Assembly (NCBI RefSeq): GCF_021190915.1
Contig: NZ_JAIOAP010000010.1
Span: 186,001-250,000, forward strand
DNA length: 64,000 bases
From: Cohnella silvisoli
GTDB lineage: Bacteria; Bacillota; Bacilli; Paenibacillales; Paenibacillaceae
Reading direction: 5' to 3'
A program made the translations under genes and the position numbers. Shown in pieces: positions 26,409 through 34,836 of this stretch (its first letter is position 1; each line of letters opens with the position of its first letter). The notes below the pieces were generated by a model. That model ran no database searches. It saw nothing but the letters and a program-made list of their open reading frames with translations, and was not told the DNA's origin.

Positions 26409-26708
26409 ATGTTCGGTGCAATTATGTTTTCTGTTGTTGGATCGTTGCTCTGTATCGTACTATTTTTCGGCATCGGTTTTATATTGAATATGCTTATCAA
26501 GACGACCTGGTTTCCGCTCTGGCTATTCCTAATCTTGGTCGTGCCGCTTGGAATTTGGCATTTGTGGCAGCCCGATCTTAGTTTCACGGAAAACATACAA
26601 TCGATGCTCGTCTCGGACATCATTCTGATTGCGGCCGGCGCATTCGGCGCTTATATGAGCGGATGGGCGATTCGCGCGCTTCGTCGCGGCGGCTATAAAA
26701 TGTTCTAA
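26409..26708 (+). CDS. yuiB: YuiB-like membrane protein
   Basis: A 99-residue protein with three predicted membrane helices: residues 5-27 (with I-G-F-I-L-N-M-L-I-K), 35-52, and 68-88. The W-F-P-L-W segment and length match B. subtilis YuiB, of unknown function, encoded near yumB in that organism. GGAGGGAACATC precedes the ATG. The gtrA-like gene follows 36 bases later. Confidence 0.8.
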   Translation: MFGAIMFSVVGSLLCIVLFFGIGFILNMLIKTTWFPLWLFLILVVPLGIWHLWQPDLSFTENIQSMLVSDIILIAAGAFGAYMSGWAIRALRRGGYKMF

Positions 26709-26744
26709 ACGCTTCAAAGCTCGCTCGTGGACAGGAGGAGTTAC

Positions 26745-27158
26745 ATGCTCCGATTATCGGAAGGAAAGAGAATAGCGAAGTTTGCACTTGTTGGCGGGTT
26801 GAACACGGGTGTGGATTTCGCTGTTTTTTGCGCATTGGTATATGCTGCCGGAATGGCTACGATCTGGGCGCAAACGATCTCGTACGCGGCAGGATTAATT
26901 AACAGCTACTTGTTAAATCGATACTGGACGTTTCAGGTCAATGGTCAGCGCAGTCTGACGGAAATGCTGCGTTTTATTCTAATAAACGCGTTAGCTTTCG
27001 GAGCTGCGACCGCAGTCCTGCTCGGATTGGAGAAGTTGGGGTTGGAATCCGCTTGGGCCAAAATCGCTTCCGTTGTTTGTTCGTTGGTCGTAAATTACTT
27101 GGGTTATCGGCTGTGGGTATTTCGAGGAATGGAATTGCATGGAAAAAGGGCAAACTAA
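26745..27158 (+). CDS. GtrA-like membrane protein
   Basis: A 137-residue protein with four membrane helices of the GtrA family (A-K-F-A-L-V-G-G-L-N-T-G-V-D-F near the N-terminus, Y-L-L-N-R-Y-W-T-F in the middle and N-Y-L-G-Y-R-L-W-V-F at the end). GtrA proteins are thought to flip or organise polyprenyl-linked sugars for wall teichoic acid or lipopolysaccharide decoration. No glycosyltransferase is adjacent. AGGAGG lies six bases before the ATG; a GTG at 26727 lies ahead of it. Confidence 0.87.
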   Translation: MLRLSEGKRIAKFALVGGLNTGVDFAVFCALVYAAGMATIWAQTISYAAGLINSYLLNRYWTFQVNGQRSLTEMLRFILINALAFGAATAVLLGLEKLGLESAWAKIASVVCSLVVNYLGYRLWVFRGMELHGKRAN

Positions 27159-27187
27159 CGAAAACCTAATTTCACGAGGTGTTGGTT

Positions 27188-28075
27188 ATGCCCTTGATTC
27201 ACGCAAACGGCGTGGAGATTCATTATCACTTGCAAGGCAAAGGGACGCCGATCGTCTTTCTCCACCCTCCTTGCATCGCTAGCCGCGTGTTCACGTATAT
27301 CCGGAATGACCTGTCGCAGGATCATAAGACACTGCTGTTCGATTTCCGGGGGCATGGCCGCAGCGGCAGCTCCGAAGCCCCGATTACGATCCCGCTTCTA
27401 GCTGAGGATGTTCGCCGCTTGCTGGATGCGCTGAATATTTCAAAAGCTTACTTATGTACTTACTCTTTAGGATCAATGGTAGGTCTTCACGCGCTATTAA
27501 CTTACCCCGACCGTTTTTTTGGCGGTATTTTTCTAGGCGGACTTGCCGAAGCCAGCGGTTGGAAAACGCGGGCTAAGCTTAAGGCCGGCATATGGGCGAG
27601 CAAGCTAAAAGCACGGGAGCTCATATCTCTGCCCTCATTATGGGTGCATGCGGATAATCACGAAACTTTCTACCGGTTGCGCGGCGAGACGAGAGCGGGA
27701 GATATCGCCAAATGGCGGGAATATATGACGAGCGGCTTGAGTTATTCGGCTGTCGGTCGTCTGAAGGATGTACGCCAGCCCGTATTGTTATTGTGCGGGG
27801 AAAAGGACACCGAATTCAAAGGTTATATGGACGTAATGCAAAAGGGACTGCCTAATGACAGTTCCGCGTACATACCTGGGGTTAAACATACGTTGCCTAT
27901 TTACGGAGCCGGCTCAATCGGAGAGCTAATTAGAGGGTGGGTAGGCGCCGAGCGGCAACATGAAGATTCGGATGCTGATTCCTCCTACTCGATTCGGTCA
28001 GACGAAATGACCCCTGCGGGGAAAATTCCAATCGCGGATCAAGACTACGAAGTCCAAGAACCGTATTACCATTAA
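27188..28075 (+). CDS. Alpha/beta hydrolase with unusual nucleophile elbow
   Basis: A 295-residue alpha/beta-hydrolase-fold protein. The oxyanion strand I-V-F-L-H-P-P lies near residue 25, D-F-R-G-H-G-R-S near 54, and the nucleophile elbow near 93 reads T-Y-S-L-G-S where G-x-S-x-G is usual. Acid (G-E-K-D-T) and His (V-K-H-T-L-P) positions are present. After residue 250 there is a 45-residue acidic, disordered tail. ATG at 27188 with GAGGTG upstream. Substrate unknown; esterase or peptidase activity is a guess. Confidence 0.82.
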   Translation: MPLIHANGVEIHYHLQGKGTPIVFLHPPCIASRVFTYIRNDLSQDHKTLLFDFRGHGRSGSSEAPITIPLLAEDVRRLLDALNISKAYLCTYSLGSMVGLHALLTYPDRFFGGIFLGGLAEASGWKTRAKLKAGIWASKLKARELISLPSLWVHADNHETFYRLRGETRAGDIAKWREYMTSGLSYSAVGRLKDVRQPVLLLCGEKDTEFKGYMDVMQKGLPNDSSAYIPGVKHTLPIYGAGSIGELIRGWVGAERQHEDSDADSSYSIRSDEMTPAGKIPIADQDYEVQEPYYH

Positions 28076-28094
28076 AATTTGAGGAATTCGGATC

Positions 28095-28163
28095 GGACTC
28101 TTGCGGGCGTAATCGCGCTTGACGGCATCGTCAGGTTAGCGAGCGTATGCGGAGTCTTTTTTT
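28095..28163 (+). terminator. Long-stem terminator after the hydrolase gene
   Basis: GGACTC (28095-28100) pairs with GAGTCT (28152-28157) around a GC-rich imperfect inner stem, followed by seven T. Confidence 0.6.
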
Positions 28164-28239
28164 GCATCTCTGCGGAAGGGCTGTTTTATGCTACAATAGA
28201 ACAATCATTCTTTAAGCGAAAAGAGTTGTCGATCCGGCT

Positions 28240-29736
28240 ATGCGCGTGTCGAACATAATGGAATTCACGGAAAACCACCGCTATTTTACGAGTCGAGACT
28301 TTGCCCTCAGCGGCCTGGACCGCAAATTGTTTATATCCCTCTATCAGCCGATGGTTGGGGCGATTTCCGCCGCATTCTATCAGCTTCTCTATCATCAAAT
28401 TGCGGAAGATAGGACGGGCTCTTCATCTCCTGAGCCGCAGCGCAGGTTGTTTTTTGGACTCGGGTTGGAGCCGAATGCCGCAGGTCGCCAGACGGCGATC
28501 GATGCGGCTTCCAGACTGGAAGCCGTCGGGCTGATGCAAGTATTTCGAAATCATAATCCGATAACAGAGGAATCTTTATACGAATACGTTCTGCAGCGTC
28601 CGCTTAACTCTCAGGAGTTTTTTTCGAATTATCATTTGACTCTGCTGCTTAGAGATAAAGTCGGCAAGAGTGCTCTGATAGAGCTTCGCGATGGATTTAA
28701 GACGGAGCCGCCGGCAGAGCTTGCCCGGTTTGTCAATCGGGAAGAGGCAACGATGCCCTTCTACGAGATGTTTCGGATCGGTGCGGGCGCGATGGATCCG
28801 GAGCTTGAAACGGGATGGGCGGAAAGCGCGACGGCGAAGGAACGCACGCCTTCTTTCCAGCCGCAGGAACGTATCCGCCATAGCGAGATGATGCTGCGGT
28901 TTCCGCGCGGATCCGCTAATCGCGGTTTCGTGGAGCGGCTTAATCGGGCGCCGGAATTGATGGCCCAGCTGAACTATTTGGCCTATAAATTTAGCTTGGA
29001 GGTGCCGGAAATTTGCCGATTGCTCGACGAGGACGGCATTTTCCACGGCGATGGTACGCTGCTTTGGGACGAGCTTCAAGCAAGAGCGAATTTAATCTAT
29101 CGCCAGGACCGCAAGCGGGATGAGGAAAGGGAGAGATTTCTCGCGCGCGGAGAGGAAAGGTCGGGAACGGAAACTTCGGTCGATATGTCGCACAGTTCGT
29201 CGTTCCACCTTGACATACCGGAACGTTTCCAGACGGATGTTACCGTGACACGATATAATGAGATGCTGCGGCGAGAACCTTACACCCGGATGCTTGAGCG
29301 TTATTTTCCAGGGGCGGTTCCGGATGCCTTTGTCCGTATGTTCGAACGAATCGACTTGAATTACAAGCTTCCTGAACCGGTCATCAACGTCCTCATTCAC
29401 TATGTTTTCAGCATGAGTCATGCTCAGCGTTTGACTAAGTCTTTCATCGATTCCATAGCATCCAATATGTTGGCCAAAGGGATCGATACTTTGGATAGAG
29501 CGGTGATGTATATCCGCGAGCAAGAGAAGCTGAATGTCACATTGGAGCGCAAACGTCGGGGGGAAGAGCCGGGGCGGGATGGCGGAAACGCCTTCGGAAC
29601 CCAGGGACAAGGACGGAACGCTCGGCGCAAGCCTGCGATGTCGGTCGTTAAAGATAATGGACCTATTGAAGAAGTGTCGCCGGAAGAAATGGAGAAAATG
29701 CTGGAGCTTGCCAGAAAACTTCAGGGTGATAAGTAA
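28240..29736 (+). CDS. dnaB: Replication initiation and membrane attachment protein DnaB
   Basis: The Firmicutes primosome protein DnaB, unrelated to the E. coli helicase of the same name, helps load the replicative helicase at oriC and at restart sites with DnaD and DnaI. The 498-residue product has the N-terminal winged helix (L-D-R-K-L-F-I-S-L-Y-Q-P-M-V-G, near residue 27) and the C-terminal DnaD-like region around E-R-Y-F-P-G near 353 and V-I-N-V-L-I-H-Y. ATG at 28240 or 28258; neither has a clear binding site. dnaI follows directly, as in B. subtilis. Confidence 0.9.
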   Translation: MRVSNIMEFTENHRYFTSRDFALSGLDRKLFISLYQPMVGAISAAFYQLLYHQIAEDRTGSSSPEPQRRLFFGLGLEPNAAGRQTAIDAASRLEAVGLMQVFRNHNPITEESLYEYVLQRPLNSQEFFSNYHLTLLLRDKVGKSALIELRDGFKTEPPAELARFVNREEATMPFYEMFRIGAGAMDPELETGWAESATAKERTPSFQPQERIRHSEMMLRFPRGSANRGFVERLNRAPELMAQLNYLAYKFSLEVPEICRLLDEDGIFHGDGTLLWDELQARANLIYRQDRKRDEERERFLARGEERSGTETSVDMSHSSSFHLDIPERFQTDVTVTRYNEMLRREPYTRMLERYFPGAVPDAFVRMFERIDLNYKLPEPVINVLIHYVFSMSHAQRLTKSFIDSIASNMLAKGIDTLDRAVMYIREQEKLNVTLERKRRGEEPGRDGGNAFGTQGQGRNARRKPAMSVVKDNGPIEEVSPEEMEKMLELARKLQGDK

Positions 29737-29784
29737 TCGTAATGACAATTGCAGAAGTATATTCGCACCAAAGGGGGACGGGAT

Positions 29785-30735
29785 ATGGAATCTCTAGGTG
29801 AGGCGTTGCGTCGCATGCCGCCAATAAAGGGTTTGGGAAATGCAGAAGAGATAACGAAGCAGGTGTTGAACGACCCATTAGTTGTTATGCTGCGTTCCCG
29901 TTACCCCGGATTGGACGAGTCGGTGCTGAGGGCGAATCTCAACCGATTGTACCAGATGACAAAGGAGTATCGGGCATGCAAGGAATGCCCAGGATTAACA
30001 AATTGCCCGAACGATATGCAAGGACATTCGACGGGGATTAATTGCGTCCAGGTGGGCGGGCAGTGGCAATTGAACGATTACAAGACCGCATGCTCCAAAT
30101 GGACCGCCAATGAACAGCAGCAGCTAATTCGTCGAAGAATTACAAGTTTCTATGTGGATGAGACAGTTTTTGGCGAGCAATATGCGGAGTCCGAGATGAT
30201 TAAGCTGGATGCCAATCGGGCGATAGCCGTGAATCAACTACAGAACTACGTCCATACGACCATAAACCACGGGTTGCAAAAGCAAGGTTTATACTTAAAG
30301 GGCGACTTCGGTACGGGGAAAACCTATATGGCTGGCTATTTGCTTCAGAAGCTGGCTACCGCGGGCTACTCGGGGGTAATCGTGTATATGCCGGAGTTTG
30401 TAGAAGATGCCAAGGCGCTTATGTTCGAGCCGCAGAAGCTGAGGGAAACGATCACGCTCATGAAAGACGCCGATCTGCTTGTATTCGACGATATAGGTGC
30501 AGAGAATTTGACCCCATGGGTCAGGGACCATGTACTCGGAGCCATACTGAATCATCGGATGAACCGGAAGCCGACCTTCTATACTTCCAACCACGATTTA
30601 GACGACTTGGAGAAACATTTCAGCTTTACCCATAAGGAAGGCGAAGAGATGCATAAGGGTCAGCGGCTGATGGACCGCGTACGCCCTTTTGTCGACGTTG
30701 TGCATGTGCGTGGCCGTAATCATCGCGGCTCGTAG
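29785..30735 (+). CDS. dnaI: Primosomal helicase loader DnaI
   Basis: DnaI loads the replicative helicase DnaC (B. subtilis name) onto DNA. The 316-residue protein has the N-terminal zinc-binding domain (C-K-E-C-P-G-L-T-N-C-P-N-D-M-Q-G-H, about residues 65-85) and an AAA+ domain with Walker A G-D-F-G-T-G-K-T (near 172), Walker B L-L-V-F-D-D-I-G (near 237) and a sensor-1 T-S-N. ATG at 29785 has AAAGGGGGACGGGAT before it; the longer frame from 29749 starts in non-family residues. Forms an operon with dnaB and ends at a terminator. Confidence 0.93.
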   Translation: MESLGEALRRMPPIKGLGNAEEITKQVLNDPLVVMLRSRYPGLDESVLRANLNRLYQMTKEYRACKECPGLTNCPNDMQGHSTGINCVQVGGQWQLNDYKTACSKWTANEQQQLIRRRITSFYVDETVFGEQYAESEMIKLDANRAIAVNQLQNYVHTTINHGLQKQGLYLKGDFGTGKTYMAGYLLQKLATAGYSGVIVYMPEFVEDAKALMFEPQKLRETITLMKDADLLVFDDIGAENLTPWVRDHVLGAILNHRMNRKPTFYTSNHDLDDLEKHFSFTHKEGEEMHKGQRLMDRVRPFVDVVHVRGRNHRGS

Positions 30736-30762
30736 AACAATGGAATCATTTATCGAGGACAT

Positions 30763-30793
30763 CAACAACTCTCAATCTTGAGGGTTGTTTTTT
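30763..30793 (+). terminator. Terminator of dnaB-dnaI
   Basis: CAACAACTCTCAA and TTGAGGGTTGTT pair tightly, then a run of T. Confidence 0.85.
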
Positions 30794-30800
30794 TATCGTG

Positions 30801-31036
30801 GAGTTGCTCGATAAAATCGAGTAATTCGAGCGAGGCAGGGTGTACTGAAGGAGAGTTGCTCGATAAAATCGTGTAATTCATGCGAGGCAGGGTGTACTGA
30901 AGGAGAGTTACTCGATAAAACCGTGTAATTCGAGCGAGGCAGGTGTATTGAAGGAGAGTTGCTCGACAAAATCGATTAATTCGATTAAGGCTTAGTACAT
31001 TGAGGGAAGTTGCTCTATAAAATCGATTAATTCGTG
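30801..31036. repeat. 52-bp tandem repeat, about 4.5 copies
   Basis: Units start at 30801, 30853, 30905, 30956 and 31007 (lengths 52, 52, 51, 51, and a partial 30). Each opens with GAGTTGCTCGATAAAATCG and the first has an inner palindrome CTCGATAAAATCGAG; copies drift progressively from left to right. No coding frame runs through. The unit lies in the gap between the dnaI terminator and the sulfate operon and could be a protein-binding array, a folded RNA or a neutral repeat. Confidence 0.9.
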
Positions 31037-31061
31037 CTCAAAGTCAATTTTTGCAAAGACG

Positions 31062-31079
31062 TGCGGGCAAGAGCCCGCA
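31062..31079. other. Perfect small hairpin
   Basis: TGCGGGC and GCCCGCA separated by four bases, followed by A/T-rich DNA; it may terminate stray transcription before the sulfate promoter. Confidence 0.5.
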
Positions 31080-31122
31080 TATAATACAAAAAATTATTTA
31101 TCAATTTTTTTTATAGCACTTA

Positions 31123-31152
31123 TTGACAGTAGGCGAGGTCACCTGTTATCAT
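31123..31152 (+). promoter_or_regulatory. Sigma-A promoter of the sulfate operon
   Basis: Consensus TTGACA (31123-31128), 18-base spacer, TATCAT (31147-31152). Transcription would start near 31159. Confidence 0.75.
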
Positions 31153-31159
31153 AGCTCCA

Positions 31160-31203
31160 ATACCAACTAAACAGGTAGGAATTATAAGGCGGATAGGAAT
31201 TGT
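31160..31203 (+). promoter_or_regulatory. Possible CymR-type operator
   Basis: ATACC and GGTAGGAATTAT frame 31160-31185, and a second TAGGAATTG follows at about 31194. CymR, the cysteine-pathway repressor, binds AT-rich sites containing GGAATT; the position over the transcription start fits repression. The match is from memory and should be treated as tentative. Confidence 0.35.
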
Positions 31204-31286
31204 CCTAGATTAGACAACCGGATCGGCCATCCGGAGTCACATGAGAATGCGAAAACCAATAATAAAATAATAGAGGTGCAATGAAA

Positions 31287-32351
31287 ATGAAAACATTTAA
31301 AAACCTCCAATGGGCGCTAATTGCGGCTTTAATCCTCACTGTATTGTCCGCATGCGGCTCGAAAAACAACGACCAACCATCCTCTCCGGCAGCAAGCAAG
31401 TCAGGCAAAGTTCCGGATCCGATTGAACTGCTCAACGTCTCTTATGATCCGACTCGCGAGCTTTACGAAGAATTCAATAAAAGCTTCGCCGATTATTGGA
31501 AACAAAAAACGGGCGGAACCGTGACGATCAAGCAGTCGCACGGCGGTTCCGGCAAACAAGCCCGTGCGGTTATAGACGGATTGCACGCAGATGTCGTCAC
31601 GCTGGCGCTTGGATATGATATCGATGCGATCGCCGAAAAAGGATTAATAAAAACGGATTGGCAAAAATCGTTCGAACAGAACAGCACTCCATATACATCA
31701 ACTATCGTTTTCCTCGTTCGCAAAGGTAATCCCAAAGGAATCAAGGACTGGGGCGATTTGATCAAAGAAGGTACGCAGGTGATTACTCCGAATCCTAAAA
31801 CTTCGGGCGGTGCTCGTTGGAATTACCTTGCAGCTTGGGGTTACGCCACTAAGACACTCGGATATGATGAACCGCAAACGTTGGATTTCCTCAAGAAGCT
31901 GTTTAAGAACGTCCCCGTATTAGATACGGGAGCACGGGGCTCGACGACTACGTTCGTGGAAAAAGGTATCGGCGACGTGCTGCTCGCTTGGGAGAACGAA
32001 GCTTATCTGGCTTTGAAAGAGTACGGGGACGATTACGAAATCGTCACGCCTTCCATTAGCATCCTGGCTGAGCCGCCGGTTGCAGTCGTTGATAAGAATG
32101 TCGATAAGAAAGGCACTCGCGCTGCGGCGGAGGAGTACCTCAAATATCTTTATTCCGAGCAAGGACAGGAAATCGCAGCGAAAAACTTTTACCGTCCGCG
32201 CCTTCAATCGGTCGCCGACAAGTACAAGGATCAATTCGGACAATTAAATTTACTGTCGATCGACAAAGACTTCGGCGGTTGGAAGGAAGCTCAAGCGAAA
32301 CACTTCGCGGATGGCGGAACATTTGACCAAATATATACACCGGGTTCCTAA
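31287..32351 (+). CDS. sbp: Sulfate-binding lipoprotein Sbp
   Basis: A periplasm-facing sulfate/thiosulfate receptor of 354 residues for an ABC importer. It has a lipobox L-S-A-C, the mature start of the family with [13 protein letters not shown], and the sulfate-site [12 protein letters not shown] near residue 92 plus the T-S-G-G-A-R-W-N segment. ATG at 31287 lies eight bases after GAGGTG; the ATG at 31281 is too near. First gene of the operon. Confidence 0.93.
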   Translation: MKTFKNLQWALIAALILTVLSACGSKNNDQPSSPAASKSGKVPDPIELLNVSYDPTRELYEEFNKSFADYWKQKTGGTVTIKQSHGGSGKQARAVIDGLHADVVTLALGYDIDAIAEKGLIKTDWQKSFEQNSTPYTSTIVFLVRKGNPKGIKDWGDLIKEGTQVITPNPKTSGGARWNYLAAWGYATKTLGYDEPQTLDFLKKLFKNVPVLDTGARGSTTTFVEKGIGDVLLAWENEAYLALKEYGDDYEIVTPSISILAEPPVAVVDKNVDKKGTRAAAEEYLKYLYSEQGQEIAAKNFYRPRLQSVADKYKDQFGQLNLLSIDKDFGGWKEAQAKHFADGGTFDQIYTPGS

Positions 32352-32384
32352 CAAAGGGCCGGGAAGAGGAGTTAGGGCGGGCAC

Positions 32385-33230
32385 ATGACATCACTTCGCA
32401 AGAAAGACCGGGTATTGCCGGGTTTATCGATCACTTTGGGGTTTTCGGTCCTATACTTGAGCTTGATCGTGCTCATACCGCTCGCCGCTCTTGTCATCAA
32501 GTCGGCCGGCCTTACTCCCGCCGAATGGTGGGACACCGTAACCGATCCCCGGGTGGTTGCCTCGTATAAGCTAAGCTTAATGACTGCGTTCTTCGCGGGG
32601 CTTGTCAATTTGGTATTCGGTCTCCTTCTAGCCTGGGTTCTTGTCCGGTACAAGTTTCCTGGCAAACGGATCGTGGACGGCTTGATCGATTTGCCTTTCG
32701 CGCTTCCGACTGCGGTTGCGGGCATTGCGCTAACGACGATCTACGCGCCTAAGGGCTGGGTGGGTTCCCTTCTGGAACCGCTGGGCATAAAGGTAGCATA
32801 CACGCCGTTAGGAATAACGCTAGCGCTTATCTTTATCGGGATTCCATTCGTCGTTCGGACCGTTCAACCGATCTTGCAGGATATGGAATCCGATATGGAA
32901 GAAGCCGCCGTATTGCTTGGTTCCTATCGCGCGCGAACCTTCTTCAAGATCATTTTGCCGGACTTGATTCCGCCTTTATTGACCGGTTTTGCGTTAGCTT
33001 TCGCCCGTGGAATCGGGGAATACGGCTCGGTCGTGTTCATCTCCGGCAATATGCCGATGAAAACCGAGATCGCGCCCTTGCTTATCATTACGAAATTGGA
33101 ACAATACGAGTATAGCCAAGCGGCTGCGATAGCGGTCGTGCTGCTCCTCATCTCGTTCGTGCTGCTGCTCTTCATCAACATCTTGCAAAGGTGGAGCAAT
33201 CGCCGCTTGCGCACCGTCAAAGGAGGTTAA
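32385..33230 (+). CDS. cysT: Sulfate ABC transporter permease CysT
   Basis: A 281-residue inner-membrane permease with about six helices and the EAA-loop of binding-protein-dependent importers ([10 protein letters not shown] near residue 179), which docks the ATPase. The start [11 protein letters not shown] and [12 protein letters not shown] fit CysT. ATG start; a weak purine stretch lies upstream. The cysW start is five bases after its stop. Confidence 0.92.
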   Translation: MTSLRKKDRVLPGLSITLGFSVLYLSLIVLIPLAALVIKSAGLTPAEWWDTVTDPRVVASYKLSLMTAFFAGLVNLVFGLLLAWVLVRYKFPGKRIVDGLIDLPFALPTAVAGIALTTIYAPKGWVGSLLEPLGIKVAYTPLGITLALIFIGIPFVVRTVQPILQDMESDMEEAAVLLGSYRARTFFKIILPDLIPPLLTGFALAFARGIGEYGSVVFISGNMPMKTEIAPLLIITKLEQYEYSQAAAIAVVLLLISFVLLLFINILQRWSNRRLRTVKGG

Positions 33231-33235
33231 CCGAT

Positions 33236-34108
33236 ATGGCAGGAATCGTAACCAATCCCCGTTCAGGGAAGAGCCAGCCGGGACGACCTCATTTGACGGA
33301 ATCAAAGGCAGTTCGCTTTACGCTGATCGGAATCGCGCTCCTCTTCCTAGGTCTTATCGTCATTCTTCCTATGGTATCCGTAATAGTCGAATCGTTCCGC
33401 AAAGGCTGGGAGGCATACGTATCCGCTCTTTCGGATCCGGATGCGATGGCAGCGCTCAGATTAACGTTGATAACCGCTGGAATCGCCGTTCCGCTGAATA
33501 CGATATTCGGAGTCGCGGCAGCTTGGGCCATTACGAAATTCAAGTTTCGCGGCAAAAACCTGCTCATTACGTTGATCGATCTTCCGTTTGCGGTGTCACC
33601 CGTTGTTAGCGGTCTTATCTATGTGTTGCTGTTCGGCGCGCAAGGCTTCTTAGGCCCTTGGCTAGACGCGCATAATATTAATATTATTTTCGCGACTCCG
33701 GGCATTGTGCTCGCTACTATGTTCGTTACGTTTCCTTTCGTCGCCAGAGAGCTTATCCCTCTCATGGAGGCGCAGGGAGTGCATGATGAGGAAGCGGCAG
33801 TCAGTCTAGGCGCACGCGGCTGGCGGGTGTTCTTCAAAGTTACGCTGCCCAACATCAAGTGGGGCCTCCTGTACGGCATGATTCTCTGCAATGCCCGTGC
33901 GATGGGTGAATTCGGAGCCGTATCGGTTGTCTCTGGACACATTCGGGGAGAGACGAACACTTTGCCGCTGCATATCGAAATCGTATACAACGAGTATCAG
34001 TTCAGCGCGGCGTTCGCGGTTGCTTCGATGCTGATGCTTCTAGCCATTATTACGCTCGTTGCGAAATCCGTATTGGAAAGCCGCATGAGCAAAGAGCACC
34101 ATGAGTGA
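33236..34108 (+). CDS. cysW: Sulfate ABC transporter permease CysW
   Basis: The second permease, 290 residues, with six helices, an EAA loop (E-E-A-A-V-S-L-G-A-R-G near residue 183) and the family end motif A-M-G-E-F-G-A-V-S-V-V-S-G-H. AAAGGAGG lies eight bases before the ATG at 33236; the longer frame from 33191 overlaps cysT. No ATPase gene cysA follows: the next gene is yezD and then a terminator. Confidence 0.92.
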   Translation: MAGIVTNPRSGKSQPGRPHLTESKAVRFTLIGIALLFLGLIVILPMVSVIVESFRKGWEAYVSALSDPDAMAALRLTLITAGIAVPLNTIFGVAAAWAITKFKFRGKNLLITLIDLPFAVSPVVSGLIYVLLFGAQGFLGPWLDAHNINIIFATPGIVLATMFVTFPFVARELIPLMEAQGVHDEEAAVSLGARGWRVFFKVTLPNIKWGLLYGMILCNARAMGEFGAVSVVSGHIRGETNTLPLHIEIVYNEYQFSAAFAVASMLMLLAIITLVAKSVLESRMSKEHHE

Positions 34109-34158
34109 ACGAATTCCAACTAACTCTAACAACGGAATGAAATCGGGAGGGAAACGTA

Positions 34159-34347
34159 ATGGCGAAACCGGTAGAAGTAGATGATCGTTGGCTAAGCCGT
34201 ATAGCCGAACAAGTCAATGGATTGGAGTATGGCGAGGTTAATATCGTCGTGCACGATGGCAGAATCGTACAGATCGAGCGTAAGGAACGGAAGCGTTACG
34301 ATGATTCGTCCGTTCGAGCCGCCAAGCAAGAAAAGAGCGAAGCATGA
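34159..34347 (+). CDS. yezD: YezD family (DUF2292) protein
   Basis: A 62-residue protein of the DUF2292 family: a short beta-sheet core with L-E-Y-G-E-V-N-I-V-V-H-D-G-R-I-V-Q-I-E and a basic tail. It commonly ends sulfate or cysteine operons in Firmicutes, which is so here; B. subtilis YezD is of unknown function. GGGAGGGAAACGTA precedes the ATG. Probably part of the sulfate operon transcript. Confidence 0.85.
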   Translation: MAKPVEVDDRWLSRIAEQVNGLEYGEVNIVVHDGRIVQIERKERKRYDDSSVRAAKQEKSEA

Positions 34348-34368
34348 GAGGGTTATAAAAGTTGCTTT

Positions 34369-34393
34369 AAACCGCTGATATGGCGGTTTTTTT
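34369..34393 (+). terminator. Terminator of the sulfate operon
   Basis: AAACCGC and GCGGTTT with a seven-base loop, then T-run. Confidence 0.85.
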
Positions 34394-34429
34394 GTTGTAT
34401 GCTAAAGTTATTCTTGATCGGTGAATATA

Positions 34430-34476
34430 AAAAACGCATCTCGAAGTCCCGGTTAAAGGGACTCGAGATGCGTTTC
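34430..34476. terminator. Bidirectional long-stem terminator near yqzM
   Basis: AACGCATCTCGA(A)GTCCC pairs with GGGACTCGAGATGCGTT; one side has T-rich DNA, and read on the minus strand it follows yqzM directly. Confidence 0.75.
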
Positions 34477-34498
34477 TTGGTTTGGCGGGCGACACGAA

Positions 34499-34645
34499 TT
34501 AAGAAATAATAAATTTAACGACAACCGCAACAGTGAATACAACGAACATGAAGCCGAACATAGCTCCGAAGCCGATTGCCGTATCCATAAAATCGTCGCG
34601 CGGCTCTTCGTTGATGTGCTGGCGGGGATCTCTTACGTTTTCCAT
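34499..34645 (-). CDS. yqzM: YqzM family small membrane protein
   Basis: A 48-residue single-span protein: N-terminal charged segment (start M-E-N-V-R-D-P-R), then G-F-G-A-M-F-G-F-M-F and a helix ending V-V-V-K-F-I-I-S, the pattern of YqzM in spore formers (about 44 residues). AGGAGG lies six bases before the ATG at 34645. A larger frame on the same strand begins 210 bases upstream, but the short start fits family and binding site. Confidence 0.85.
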   Translation of the reverse strand: MENVRDPRQHINEEPRDDFMDTAIGFGAMFGFMFVVFTVAVVVKFIIS

Positions 34646-34836
34646 GGGAAGCCTCCTGACACATTCGATACCACTAGTATACCCAACATCGCTTTTTGTT
34701 GTAAAGTATTCCTGCATGACTCCGGTGACAAGTTTGCGACATCGATTAATCGGACCGCGCGGAATTTCCCTATGATGTGCTACAATGGAAGGAACGGGTG
34801 TTCTCACCCATCGATGCCGTATAGGAGGTGCCCTCC

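Noticed and set aside
30801..31036. 52-bp units as a CRISPR array.
   Set aside because: The whole unit repeats with drift; there are no unique spacers or leader, and no cas genes.
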